From contig LSYV01000018.1 in assembly GCA_001584585.1 (NCBI GenBank), positions 1,009,137 to 1,073,136 on the forward strand: a stretch of DNA of 64,000 nucleotides, read 5' to 3'. Position 1 is the stretch's first letter, and every line of letters starts with the position of its first letter. Of this stretch, positions 44,978-56,700 are shown in pieces. The notes under the pieces were generated by a model. That model did not search any database and had not been told where the DNA came from. It saw nothing but the letters and a program-made list of their open reading frames with translations. Both the position numbers and the translations under genes were made by a program. The stretch comes from Gonium pectorale. Lineage: Eukaryota; Chlorophyta; Chlorophyceae; Chlamydomonadales; Volvocaceae.

Positions 44978-47337
44978 CGGGTGCAGCGGTAGCAGGCTAG
45001 TGGTGGTAAGCAGCAGCCGGGGTGCTGTCCGGTACTGCGCCCCGACACCGCAGATCCAACCCCGGGATCTGCTCTAGGTCGGTTTGGGTCCATCGCTCCA
45101 CGGTCTGCTTAATGAAGAAGCCCCAAGTAGGTGATGAATACGAATGCCCAATGCTTTCCCTTGCGTCTCCCGTGTGAGCTGTACTCGCAGTGGTTGAGCG
45201 CTCCAGTCAGCCGTTGGGTGTCGGCCAAACGCCTCTGTTGGGCTGTTTCCAGATCGTAGTATGTGGGTGGTTATCACGAATTGTGCGCCCTATGATATAA
45301 AATAGGTATATCTGCTGAGCAGATAGCGTGTGGCACGGAATGGATTGCCATTTGCGGTATCTGCGCGCAACTCCCGGTTAGTGGGCACACCGTCAACCGC
45401 TCGCAGCCAGGCATCAGAGTGGCAAATGCTCCTCGTTGCATTCTGTTCTGGTGGTGGTGATTGTGATGATGATGGTGGTAGTGGTGGGTGATGGTGCGGG
45501 AGTGTGGCTTTGCGGTGGGGGGGGGCATGAACTGTAGGCAGTGTTGGTCCTCCAATGGGTAGGTTCCTGGAACTGCCAATGCTATGGCGCATTAGCGGGA
45601 TGATTTGTGCAGCTGTCCCTATTGAAGCAACGTCCGTGAGGGTTGCTGAGGTTATGATCACCTACGGCCAGCGACCGGGATGGTCCACCAATGCGGTAGT
45701 TCGGCAGGTGTGAAGGAAGGGTGTGGGGGAGGTGCGATTTGTACCTGATACAAACGAAGCGCCATGTGTGCCCATATCCGGGGCTCCCGGGCGGCAGCAG
45801 GACGCTTTATCAGCCATGCCAAGAGGGGACGTAACTGTGTTGAGTGCATGCCCACCTGTGCTTTCATCCAATACCATCGCAAGGTTGGCCGCTGTGGGTT
45901 GCGTGGGTGATCCCAATCACTGATTACTTGGAATTGGGTGCATCCGTTTCTTCTTGTGCAGCTCGGGGCGCATGCGGATGGGGCCGGACCCCGATGTGCA
46001 CCGGGTTGGACGTGCGCGCGCGAGGTCTATGTTTCGTAAGCCGGGCCTGTCGCAGCTCTGTCGTGCGCTTGCCTATGACTTACCCTTCGCCGCGCCTTCT
46101 CTTCGGAGATGTAAGGCATTTTTAGCAACGACAAAGGATGTGGTGGGGGCTGCTGAAAAGCAGCGTGGATGTGGAAATCGCAGAGTGGGTACAAACGTGG
46201 TGTGGCCGCACCCGAGGCTGCTTGTCGTCCCAGTGTGCTCTTATAGACACGACTTCGTTCATGTGGCAACCGCAGCCAGTGCTTTACGCGTATTGCACCT
46301 TCATGCATTCATACATTATGTCGGAGCGCAAGCGTTGGATACCGTGGGACATGACGTCGGGCACATATGCTTACGCGTCCACTCGCGAGCCCCATTATGG
46401 TGCCGTACGGTATTGCGAGAAGGTTTGCCTTCGAAATCAGCGTGGAAGATGGGTCTGTGGGGGTGCTTTGCTGCTCGCCCCCTGTCCATCCGTCCAGGTC
46501 ATATGCAAGGGGGCAGAAGCCGCATGCTTGAACTGCATCCAGTTGGATCAATAAACAGTACGGGGCTTGCACATTTCCATGTTGCTATTGAATTTTACGT
46601 GGTAATCGAAGGAATTCGCCCCAGTTGCTAGAAGCACTCGGCACGTTTAGTATGGCATACATATATGTCGTACATGTGTCATAGCGGAACGGGCTACACG
46701 GTCTCGCGTGAGCGTTGAACTGTTGATGGAGTCGACAACATATGCGACATCACATGACTGTCGCCTGCATAACTAACAATGTGTAACATTATTGGTCAGA
46801 CCAGGGGAGACTCGGTCAGAAGCTGCTCCTGGTGATTCCCGACCCCCTGGTAGGATGGCCTGGTTACGGGCCTGGTCAGGGGGCAAGTCTCTAGATGTCC
46901 TACGCCGAATCAGTACTTGTCGGGTTGTGCACGTAGCAGGCCACACACGTGTGTGTGACATCTTCATTCCCACGTGGTCAACTGTCGTCAACGCGAGACA
47001 TCTTGCGTGTGTAAGGCCAGGCGCTGCCTCTGGGACGCCGCAGAGCGTGATGCGTAGACAACTGGAGTGGAGCAGTGGACATGTGTTGGGTGCTCGGCTG
47101 CTCGCTGCTCGGGTCGTTAAGCGTTGCAGGTGGTTGAGGTTGCGGACTGTGGAGTCGCCCCTCGCCCGCAAACCCAATAGCTGAACTTCAATAGCTCATA
47201 ACAATGCATGGCTACTTGCGCTAGGTGCTCTATTGGTCGACGCGTTTCGCTTTCCGGAGAAATACCTCGCGGCCTGAGCGCAATTAAGGAGTCACCTTCC
47301 ACGGTATTCATAAGTACTTTTGCTAGCAACGGCGAGC
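44978..47337. other. Intergenic between channel and chitobiase
   Basis: No gene recognised. It holds a GGT/GAT-rich simple repeat (about 45448-45500) followed by a run of ten G. A 138-codon plus-strand frame at 46138-46554 has no motif and no splice support. No obvious TGTAA follows the channel stop within 500 bases. Confidence 0.5.
45448..45530 (+). repeat. GGT/GAT-rich simple sequence plus G run
   Basis: Irregular trinucleotide tract (GGTGGTGATTGTGATGATG...) and, shortly after, a homopolymer of ten G. Confidence 0.8.
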
Positions 47338-50300
47338 ATGCGTGGTATCGTCTGGGCACCGGCGCCGGTGCTGTCATGTCTACTCTATATTGTCTTCCCT
47401 GGCTTAGCGCTCTCCGCCCGCTTCGGCGCCGCGGGGGAAGCAGGCCAGGCAGCACAAGGGCGGCCGTGTCCCTGTGCTCGCCCGGAATTGTGTGAGTTCA
47501 TCAAAGCAGAGCAGAAGCGCGAGGCAAGTACGGCACCGGCCATCAGGTCGTAGCACTGCTTGCCGAGTCCTATGGATGGGAAAACGCTGTCGGAGAGGGG
47601 GGCAACTAATTTTCGCGAGTGAATTTGTGCCGGTGGTCGCCTTGTGTGGGTTGCCGGAAGTGCCGCTTCAAGCGTCCACAGACTCAAGTTGGTACCCGTC
47701 CCCAATCCACTCAAGATACCCGCCACGCCTCAACCCCCGGGCAGTTCTTGGGATTCTTCTTCCCGTACGACCAACCCATCGACCTGTACGACTGGAGCAA
47801 GATCACGTCTGTGGCATGGGTGCCGCCGGAGCGCACGGACGCCATCTGCACGGCCCATGAACACGGCGCGTCTCACGGGGCGGGATGGGCACCGTACGCT
47901 GACTCCGGCTTTACCGCTTCGCTTGCAAGCATGGCTGCTGCACTACCAAACATATGCTGGCGCGCACCCTTCCAAGGGAGCAACGGGTATCCGTCTGAGC
48001 CTTGCGGCGCCAATGGCGAAGGTTACAGGGAGTGTAGGGCATTTATGATACCGGCCCATGTGCCACACGTGGCGCTACATGGCGTGCCCGTGTGCATGGC
48101 TGCACGGCGCACCGTGCAGGTGTGCGCGTGCTGATCAACGCGGAGGATGTCTCTCAACCCATTGCCAACGCGTCCATCCGGCAGGCCTGGGTGGGTGCGA
48201 GGCGGTTGCGCCGGCGCCAACGGCGGCGTGCCTTCCGATGCCGGCGGACCCCACCCCTAAGGTCCCGTGCAGAAAGACGCGCCCATACGCAGCGGTAATC
48301 ATAATTAGGTCGGCGCCTCGGCGGTTTCAAGTACCAAGAATTTCCTGCCTAACTAGTTGTGGTGTCCACAGCGTCAAACCGGCCACCCGCACAGGGGCCG
48401 CCTGCTGCCCTGCTCCACCGTCAGCACCCCACACTTTCAGCGTCGCAGACTGGTCCTGTCCCCATATCGTCGGCATAATGCTACGGTCTACCATCTCCAA
48501 TTTGGCACATGTAGTGACGATTCGATCCTTGAGGGCGGACCGCATCCCGACGCACCCATATACGGGCATCATCGTGTGGTATGACGCGCTGAGACGGCCG
48601 GGCCTTGGGTCGGTGCTTGCAGATTGAGAAGCAGATTGATCTGGCCAGGCAGTTTTGGTACGACGGGATTAACTTTGACTACGAGCTGCCCGCACAGGTG
48701 AGCATGGGCGGCGATGCCGGCATTCGGGCGGCCCCTTACCGCATGCACGGGGCCACCGCACGGAGATGAACCTGCCTTGCGTACCCGGCCTGGACATGTC
48801 AGCGCCATCGTCGCACACCCGACTGACTGATTATCAAGTTTGCTCCGGCGAACGTTTTCATCTTGCCCTCTTGCGTCGTCGCCGCCCAGATGGGATCGGA
48901 GATCGCCCGGAACTACACGCTGCTGGTGGCGGAGACGCGGCGCGCGTTCCGGCACCTGAACCCGCACGCACAGGTTGGTGTGTCCAGGGCGTTTGGGGCG
49001 GGGAGTATCAGTTTCATCGCCTATGGCTACACGGCTCGTAGTACCCCCCAGACGCTGCCTTGCCGTGCTGAAGGCCGTGGCCTGTTCTGAGCTTCTGACC
49101 CCTTCGCTGCGGCTGGCCTTGCTTCGCATGGCCTGTGTGCCTCACAGGGCCCCAGGCTGCAGGCTGGCAGTTAGTCATAGTGCCAGTGCCAGTTTAGTCT
49201 GCCCTTGTGAAGCCCAGATCGGACTGGGGCGGAATAGAACTCGCACACGCATGCAGGTGTCCGTGGACGTGCCCTGGGCGGCATTCGGCAACGACGGCCG
49301 CGATTACGACTACGTGGGACTGGCGACGGCCGCAGACCTGCTCTTCGTGATGTCATACGACATGCAGGCACAGGTGTGCGGCGCCAGTACGTCAGATTGG
49401 CACTGCTGCAGCGATGTTGCGATGGCAAGGGGTTCGCGACCGTGGGGCTTCGCGCTGCAGCGCGGCCGGACCCTGCATGCTGCGGGATGCTGATGCGGCC
49501 TCAAGCAGTTGCCACTGCGTCCGTACCGCGCAGCAAGAAGGTGCGCCTCCCGGCCGTTAGCTCACCGCATTCAACTAAAGTGCATTGATTATGAGCACTG
49601 AGAAAGCACAATCAGCGAGCAGCCTCTTTTCCGCTTTGCTGCGGTGCAGGTCTTCAGCCGCTGCGTCGCTGCGGCCAACAGCCCCCTTCCGCAGGTGCGC
49701 ATGCGAACAGGCCAAGGGGCCACGTGGCTCCTTGCGCGTCTGCCAGGCTCGGCAGGCACGCTTCGGGTCTTAGCCTCTAAGGCCCCATGGTCTGCCCCTG
49801 GTAACCTTGCGCCACGCGCTTCTGCGTCGATGTGGAAAACCCTGTGCACACATGGCGACATCGCGACCCTCATCGCGACCCATTTCGCCTTGGTCTCAGG
49901 TGGAGAAGGGCCTGCAGCAGTACATGGACCTGGGCATACCGCCGCAGAAACTGGTATTAGGGGTCGCTTGGTGAGATCGCCGTGATTGGACCCGCAGAGC
50001 TTATTTGATAGTGCCGCCGTCGGGGCCCCGCAAGGTACCGGGCCGTGTGCTTGGGTCGGAAGTGGTGCCTGGCTCCAGATCGCGTTGCCTTCCCTCTCGG
50101 GAGCGCCTGATTGCAAGACATTCTTCCTCAATAGGTGGGCAAACATGTTGCAACTGCGCCCCCAGGTACGGATATGACTACATGTGCGAGGCTGATGCTC
50201 GCGGCGTCAGCCCCGATCCACGGGTCGATCTGTGCCCCATTCAGCCGGTCGAGTACCGCGGTTGCCCCTGCAGTGACGCTGCGGGCATGCAGCGGGGCTT

Positions 50301-51327
50301 TAAGGACCTCATGGAAGGTACGGCGTTTGCGGAGCGCGGGCCAGGGCGCTGCGCGTGCACATGTTGTTGCAGTGGAGGTGGCATTGCGCCCGCTTGCTGG
50401 TCGATGAACCTTCCGAAAGGGCCTGATGCAGATGAGGCAGCATAGGGCACACTATGTGATTCATATTATGACTTAACTCAGCCTGTCAATGAGGCCGATG
50501 CTCACCAACCATGGCGAGCGCCTGATTATCTCATTTCCGGGCATACCAGCTGCGTTATGTTTGTGACGTCTTTGGGCCTGACCGCCCAGCATTCGGGATG
50601 GGATCTGATCGGCTTCTTAAGTGGCTTTTTGTCGGTGCTGCGCAATCTGGGCTACTCCGTGCCAAGTTCAGACATGACGGCTGACGGGTTGCGCCTGCAG
50701 TTCTGCGCTCGGGAAGGAACAGCACGGGCCTGCTATGGGACTCCCTGGCGCAAAGCCCACACTTCAACTACGTAGATGAGGCGGATCACGTGCACCAGGT
50801 AAGCAAACAATATCTAGTGGTGTTTGCTGAGCCTGCAGCCTTGTCAGGCATTGGTGGTTCACAATGCGCCCCCACGGTCTACCCCCTCCACCTGAACGAA
50901 TTTGCAAGGGGCAATTATTGTCGATCAATACCAAACCTATCTTTCATCACCCCATGGTCGTCCCGGCTTTTACTGGGTCCATCAGGGGCCTTAACCATGG
51001 CCATCTGCGTCTAATCCTCACCCCGGGTGATGTTTACGTTGTATCAGCGTTTCACGGTGCTGTTTTTGCGCCATGTCCTGTCAGGGCTCAGCATGCTCAG
51101 GTTAGGTGCCCTTTGAATCCTCTCAGGTTTGGTTTGAGACGCCAGAGAGCCTGCGGCTCAAGTACCGCCTGGCCGCTGACCGGGGCCTGCGCGGCGTGGG
51201 GTCATGGAACCTGGGAAGCCTTGAGCATCGCTCACAGGGTGCTCCGTCCGCCGTGTCTGACACCCAGCGTATGTGGGAAGCCGTCGAGGAGTTCTTGGGT
51301 AGGCACGAAGGCGCTTCAGTTAATTGA
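47338..51327 (+). CDS. Di-N-acetylchitobiase-like glycoside hydrolase family 18 (11 exons)
   Basis: In animals chitobiase (CTBS) removes GlcNAc from the reducing end of chitobiose cores in the lysosome. Here a hydrophobic signal sequence (residues 10-27, VLSCLLYIVFPGLALSA) precedes the family's CPCARPELC start. Exons: 47338-47523, 47745-about 47866, 48120-48190, 48623-48697, 48890-48973, 49257-49373, 49650-49694, 49900-49970, 50166-50317, 50701-50798, 51127-51327. The predicted length is about 400 residues, close to the animal enzyme. The GH18 active-site motif is DGINFDYE, with the catalytic Glu present and the CTBS-type Asn at the middle position. Other family blocks are LFVMSYDMQ, AAANSP, LVLGVAWYGYDYMC and CPCSDAAG. 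The first intron uses a GC donor (GAG|GCAAGT). The exon 2/3 junction has no canonical donor in the required phase. No glycan-pathway neighbours. Confidence 0.88.
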
Positions 51328-53730
51328 CACCGAGGGCGCCTCAGGGCACAAACTCCACGCTTGTAGCGTTGCCATTTGCCTGGGTGGGGCTTTGCCGACA
51401 CGGGGCGGGCGATCTGGCTTGGGACACGGTAGGCATGCTCTTTAGTGCAACATCGTTGCGACATCTTGACACCCTGACGAGTAACGTATTGTCGTTAGCA
51501 GCAATATAACACCTCCGCGCATCGTTCAGCCAGCCTTGCCCAGTAGTTTCGTCTCCTCTTCACCAGCCTGATACCAATCTCCACCAGCAGGCACCAGGCA
51601 GGGTAGGTAGGGCAGGGCTAGGCATGACACGGATCAGCCGCACGGCAGGGGGTCTCGTTTCAGGTACCTCGCCTCAGGCCAAAGTGAGGTGCAATGACTC
51701 TTCATGGGCGTGCGGCTGGCAGGATGTACGGGACGGCCGCACGTGGACGGAGGGCACTTCCGAAAACAGGGGCTGCGTGCAATTCCGCAGAGTACACTGC
51801 ATATTGTCGTTCAACATAGGGCTGGAAAGGGCTCTACCACGTGGGCATTCGCAGGAATCTGTAACGTACATGGTTTCTCGGCCATTATGCGTGCATTGAA
51901 AGTAATTTACCCACAAGTTTGCTATCGCCGTAAGAGTGTAAGAGTGTACTCGCTGACTCGAAGTTCATGACTTTACTGCGGCCTCGGCTTTCCAATTTCT
52001 TGAGTTCTGCCGTGAGATCATCAACAAATACTGTATTTAAACTACAGTGTAATTATCGATCGTGGGGTCACCCTTGCTCGTCGATTTCACAGCCTCCTCA
52101 AAAGCTATTCTGTAGAGTTAATGTATTATAAAACCATGGCCCTTTTTCCATTACCACCATAATATACGGGGCTGCCGTTCTTCGCCAACAAGACCGCTCG
52201 CACAGAAGTACGTGTGATACGAAGGGCGTATAGTTAGCAGTAGGGAGGCACAAATAGCGAGCGTTCCAGCTTGTGCCAAACCGCTCAACTGCCTCCCGCC
52301 TCAAGGCCCGACCGCAGGAGCGCTCATGTTTTTTACGGCTCTGGGATACAGGCTCTGACGAGCTTACGGGTGCGTATGTCTGTCCATTATGCGGCCTGGC
52401 CTGAGCGGAGCGATGGAGCTGGCATTGGCAGAGCAAAGAGCGCAGCTTCGCACAATCGCTAGCGAAGGGAGCCATTCCTGAACTCGCTCATACGTCGACC
52501 GTGTCGTATGGTCGCGGACTGCATGTCGACCTCGGGCCTGTCTCGCAGGGATGGATTTCGGCTCGTGGGGGAGTGAGAGGAGTGCGAGCGTTGCGTCCAG
52601 CAGGTGCCGCAACTGCGGCAGTCGCTCCAGGAGCACCGACAGGCAGCTCGGAGTTGCCGTGGAGAGCTGCTAAACGAGGGGGGAGGGCTGGAGGCCCGTT
52701 TCCAGCTGCCTACGGCGGCGGGAAGGAGCCGCTGACCCGGAAGCGACCGGTTACACAGGCGCCTTCCTGCAGCGGCCATGGAGGTGAGGCTACACTGGTT
52801 AGGGGTTCTAACATGCAGTAGCGTCTAGCTTCAGCCGACTAGCCGGCTGCGTTCACTGGAGGCACGGCATACTGTTTATCGGAGTGGGGATAGCGGACCC
52901 CACCCCGGCGCCGAGTATTTGGCTCTCGGATCGGTGCGGCTGGTGTCCTGTGGGCGCGCGCCACAGCTCGAGGTCATACCGGCAGATAAGCCCTGTGTGG
53001 ATATGAGCCACCGAAGGCACACGGGCAGCTCACGCGCAAGAAGATGAGGGTCTGGTGAGGGATAGGTTGAAGGCGAGTGGCCTGCTTGGGGCTTGCTGCC
53101 TTCGCAGGTGGCTGGTGAGGACATACGTAATGAATAGCTTTTGGGTTGCTTTTGTGCCGCCCCTTCATGCCAAGTTATGTTGAGGCGTCAGACGTGTAGG
53201 CCACTGTAGCAGTACGCGAAATGTTGGGGGTCGGTGCCGACTGCCAACTGCCAACTGCCGTGCGGCAGCCGTGCATGGGTGCACTGCGGATGGCGCCACA
53301 CCGTTGATGGCGCCTTGAGGGCCAGGTGATGTTCCCTTGCCTGTGCAGCTCCGGGGCGGGGCGTGGTCGTGCATGGCTCCAGGCAGCGTGCCTGGTAGCG
53401 AGGGTATTGCTGCCTTGAAATCAGATAGCTCATGGGGGCACTTGTAGGCCTGCCTGTTGCGGATGCTCGGCATGGTCATTCAGCTGGGTGCAAAGACATA
53501 GTATACTCCCGGTATGTTTCATACTGCTTGAACGTCCTCAATGTGCTCGCCCCCGCCCCCCCGGATGACCAAACCGTTTCCTCGCCACTGACGGCTGTGC
53601 ACCCGCTTCCTACGCACCCTCCTGTCGACGCGTTGCCAACGCTTGTTGTCGTAATCCCGGACCGGCACCTGCTGGACTGCTGTTCCTGCCCAACGATGAA
53701 CGCTGCGGCTCCCCGTCCCGGCAACCCTGG
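51328..53730. other. Intergenic between chitobiase and CDKL kinase
   Basis: No gene recognised. A minus-strand stretch near 52540-52650 reads LLERLPQLRHLLDATLALL, but there is no supported start or splicing. The 5' exon of the CDKL gene must lie somewhere in the right part; I could not place it. Confidence 0.45.
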
Positions 53731-53734
53731 CAGA

Positions 53735-56700
53735 ATTATGAATACATCGGTGAGGAGTTGCTGTGCAAGGGCTGAGGAAGTATATGTGATTGCGATGCTC
53801 TGGAAGGCATTAAACCCCATGTGCGATGTCTTAGCACCTGTGCGTAGTTCCGGCAAGGTCTGAGTTCTGTCCACCTTGCTCCTTTCATGACGGTAGTGCC
53901 GAGGTCATAGCCCAACCGTTCATCTCGCATGCAGGTGACCTGGGGAGCGGTAGCTATGGGTTTGTGTGGAAGTGCCAGCAGCGGAGCAGCGGTCGCATCG
54001 TGGCGGTGAAGGGCTTCAAGCTGGCACACAAGGACAAGAAGGTGAGGCGGCCACGCGTGTGACGGCCCGGGATGGAGACTCCGGGACGGTGGGAGTCATG
54101 ACTACGGGATTGCGACAAGCCCTCCAGGGCAAATGGGGCAGCATTGGCTCCCCGTGCTTCGATAATTGTGCCTGCAATGGTGTGCACCGTGGATTTCGAT
54201 GCTGTCGATGCCTTGCACCGCATCATGCTGCTGCACATCTGACGGCCAGAGTGCACTTGCTCAGCCGCGTTCTGGCACCGTCCCCCGCCCCAGTTCTTGG
54301 ACCAGGCAATCCGCGAAGTGCGGATGCTCCGAGCGGCGGGCGACCACCCCAACGTGGTGCAGCTTCTTGAGGCCTTCAGGTGCGTGTGGCTCGAAGGGTA
54401 CGTTCCAGTCTCGCACAGGAACTCAGCCCGTCTGATCGCATACCCTGTCCGTCAGCCGAATGAGGGCGTCTTTTGACTCGTTCATAATCCTAACTTGGGT
54501 CGCGGGTCGTGCATGGCCGAATCCTCATTTGGAGCGGCGCAGGAGCAGTACAGGCCGCGTGTACATGGTGTTTGAGTTTGTGGAGCGTTGCCTCTCGTCG
54601 GAGCTGCACAAGCGCTTCACGTGCGGCCTGCCCGCGGGGCAGACGCGGCTGGTGCTATGGCAGCTGCTGGCGGCGGTAGCGCACCTGCATAGCAAGAAGG
54701 TGGGGTTGAAGGAGGCAGCAGCCTCGACTGCGCTTGTCGGGAGAAGACCTCCCGTCTTGTCCCCCACCCAGGAAGGGATAACTGTTGTTTGGGATCGAGG
54801 GTGCTAGGTGCGGAGACGGGGTGGCCAATAGAGGGACCCGCACGCACACACCTCCCATACTACGACCTTAGTCTCGACAAAACCGTCTAGTGTAGTCGCT
54901 TTAGCCAACACACTCTGGAGGCCGCCGCTTTCGGTGGCATATACCTGGCGGCTGCTTGGCCATCGGATACGCTGACACCCTCCGGGAGCCGGCGACACGA
55001 AGGCAAGAAAAGGCTTGGCCGCCGGACGGGCGAACGCAGCTGGCGTCCAGTTTTCTATATCAAACCTGTTTCTTTCACCCCCCCCCCGCCCACACACACC
55101 CGGATGAACATGCATGCGGGTTGGTGAAGCCGCTGCGATGTGACGCGGCTGCAATTGGCGAGAGCTGTTGGGAGCACGTCAGCAAAGCTCGGAACATGAT
55201 GCCTATCTTTGCCCCGATGACTTATACCACCACATTTGGGTTCGCCGCACGCAGATGTTGCACCGCGATATCAAGCCTGGCAACCTGCTCATGACTGCGG
55301 GCGGCGTCCTGAAGCTGTGCGACTTCGGCTTCGCGAGGACCACCCGGGTTGAACCCTACAAGGTGCGTCTCCACCCGGTGACGCACACCGGCGTCACGGT
55401 AACGCCTGAGCTGCCACTCCCGCGGGCTGTGAACTCATCGCCCTGCGCGGTCCTGCACGCATATGCAATCCTCCCCGCAGGCGGACCGTTTCTCGTCCTA
55501 TGTGGTAACTCGATGGTATCGCTCGCCGGGTGAGCTTATGGGTATGTTTGTGAAGTCAGACGATCAGTTTACTTGCCGTGTGTTTGGTTGCGTGCTTGAT
55601 TGGCGTGGGCTGCGGACCCTAAGCTGGGGCGCCCAGCGGGGTCCCGAACGGGATCGCGGAAGGTGGTCGCTGTCCCTGCACGAACTAAATCCAGTGCTCA
55701 ACCCACACGCCTATCAATCACTGCAAACACAGTTGCATCTGGATTGTGCTCGCTCACTTTTCCATCAAGAGCCTGCAACTATATTGCCCCGTGATCCGCA
55801 GAGATGCTGGTTTCTGACCTCTACTCCGCCGCCTCCGACGTAAGCATTGAGGGAGCATCGCAAAGCGGTTATGGAGTTGGGTGCCGGCCGTCCTCATGCA
55901 AGTCGATAGCTGCTGCCTTGCCCATGGGGGTGCGGGGCCTTGGCCAGGCGGCGCTGGTCCCCAAAGTCGCTCGCCTGCAGCTTGTTGCTGAAGCTCACGA
56001 TTTGCAAGACCTGACATACCCATGGCCAAACCTCCGGTAACTGACCCTGGGTCATCATAGCTGGCCGGTCTCATTCTGCGTGATTCTTCCAACCGCACCG
56101 CAGGTATGGTCGCTCGGCTGCACATTCGCAGAGCTCGCGACCGGGCGCCCCCTCTTCCCCGGTGAGTTTGCCGTGTCACGGAGATGGCCATGTTCCAGGG
56201 ATGCTTGTCTTTGTGGGGCGAACATGTACGCCTGGCTCACTTGTCGCGAGCAGAGCAGTCCATGTCGGGGCCCTGGCAACCGAGTTGGTCCCAAAGTCCA
56301 CGCCCAGCTGTTGACGCGTGTCGGGCGTTGGTGGCGTTGACCTTCGTTTGAATGCTGCCCTGCACGCCCGCAGGCAACTCTTCCCTGGACCAGCTGTGGC
56401 GCATCATGCGCTGCCTGGGACCGCTGCCGCCCAGCCAGGCGGAGCGCTTCGCGGCGGCCGCCACAGCCGCGGGTCTGCCTGAGGCGCCAGCGCCGCCTCC
56501 GCGCGGCAAGTCGCTGTGGCAGCGCCTGCCCGAGCTGGATCCGCAGCTGCTGGAAGTGGTGAAGGTGCGTTATGGCCACCTTACGGGCTCCTGGGTAGGC
56601 GGGGACACACGGGCAAGCGGGTGGGGCGGCTGCCGAACTGGCAAGCGGACACTGAGATGGAGATTGTCGCGATTGTGGATTGTACAAGGGGGCTAGGGTC

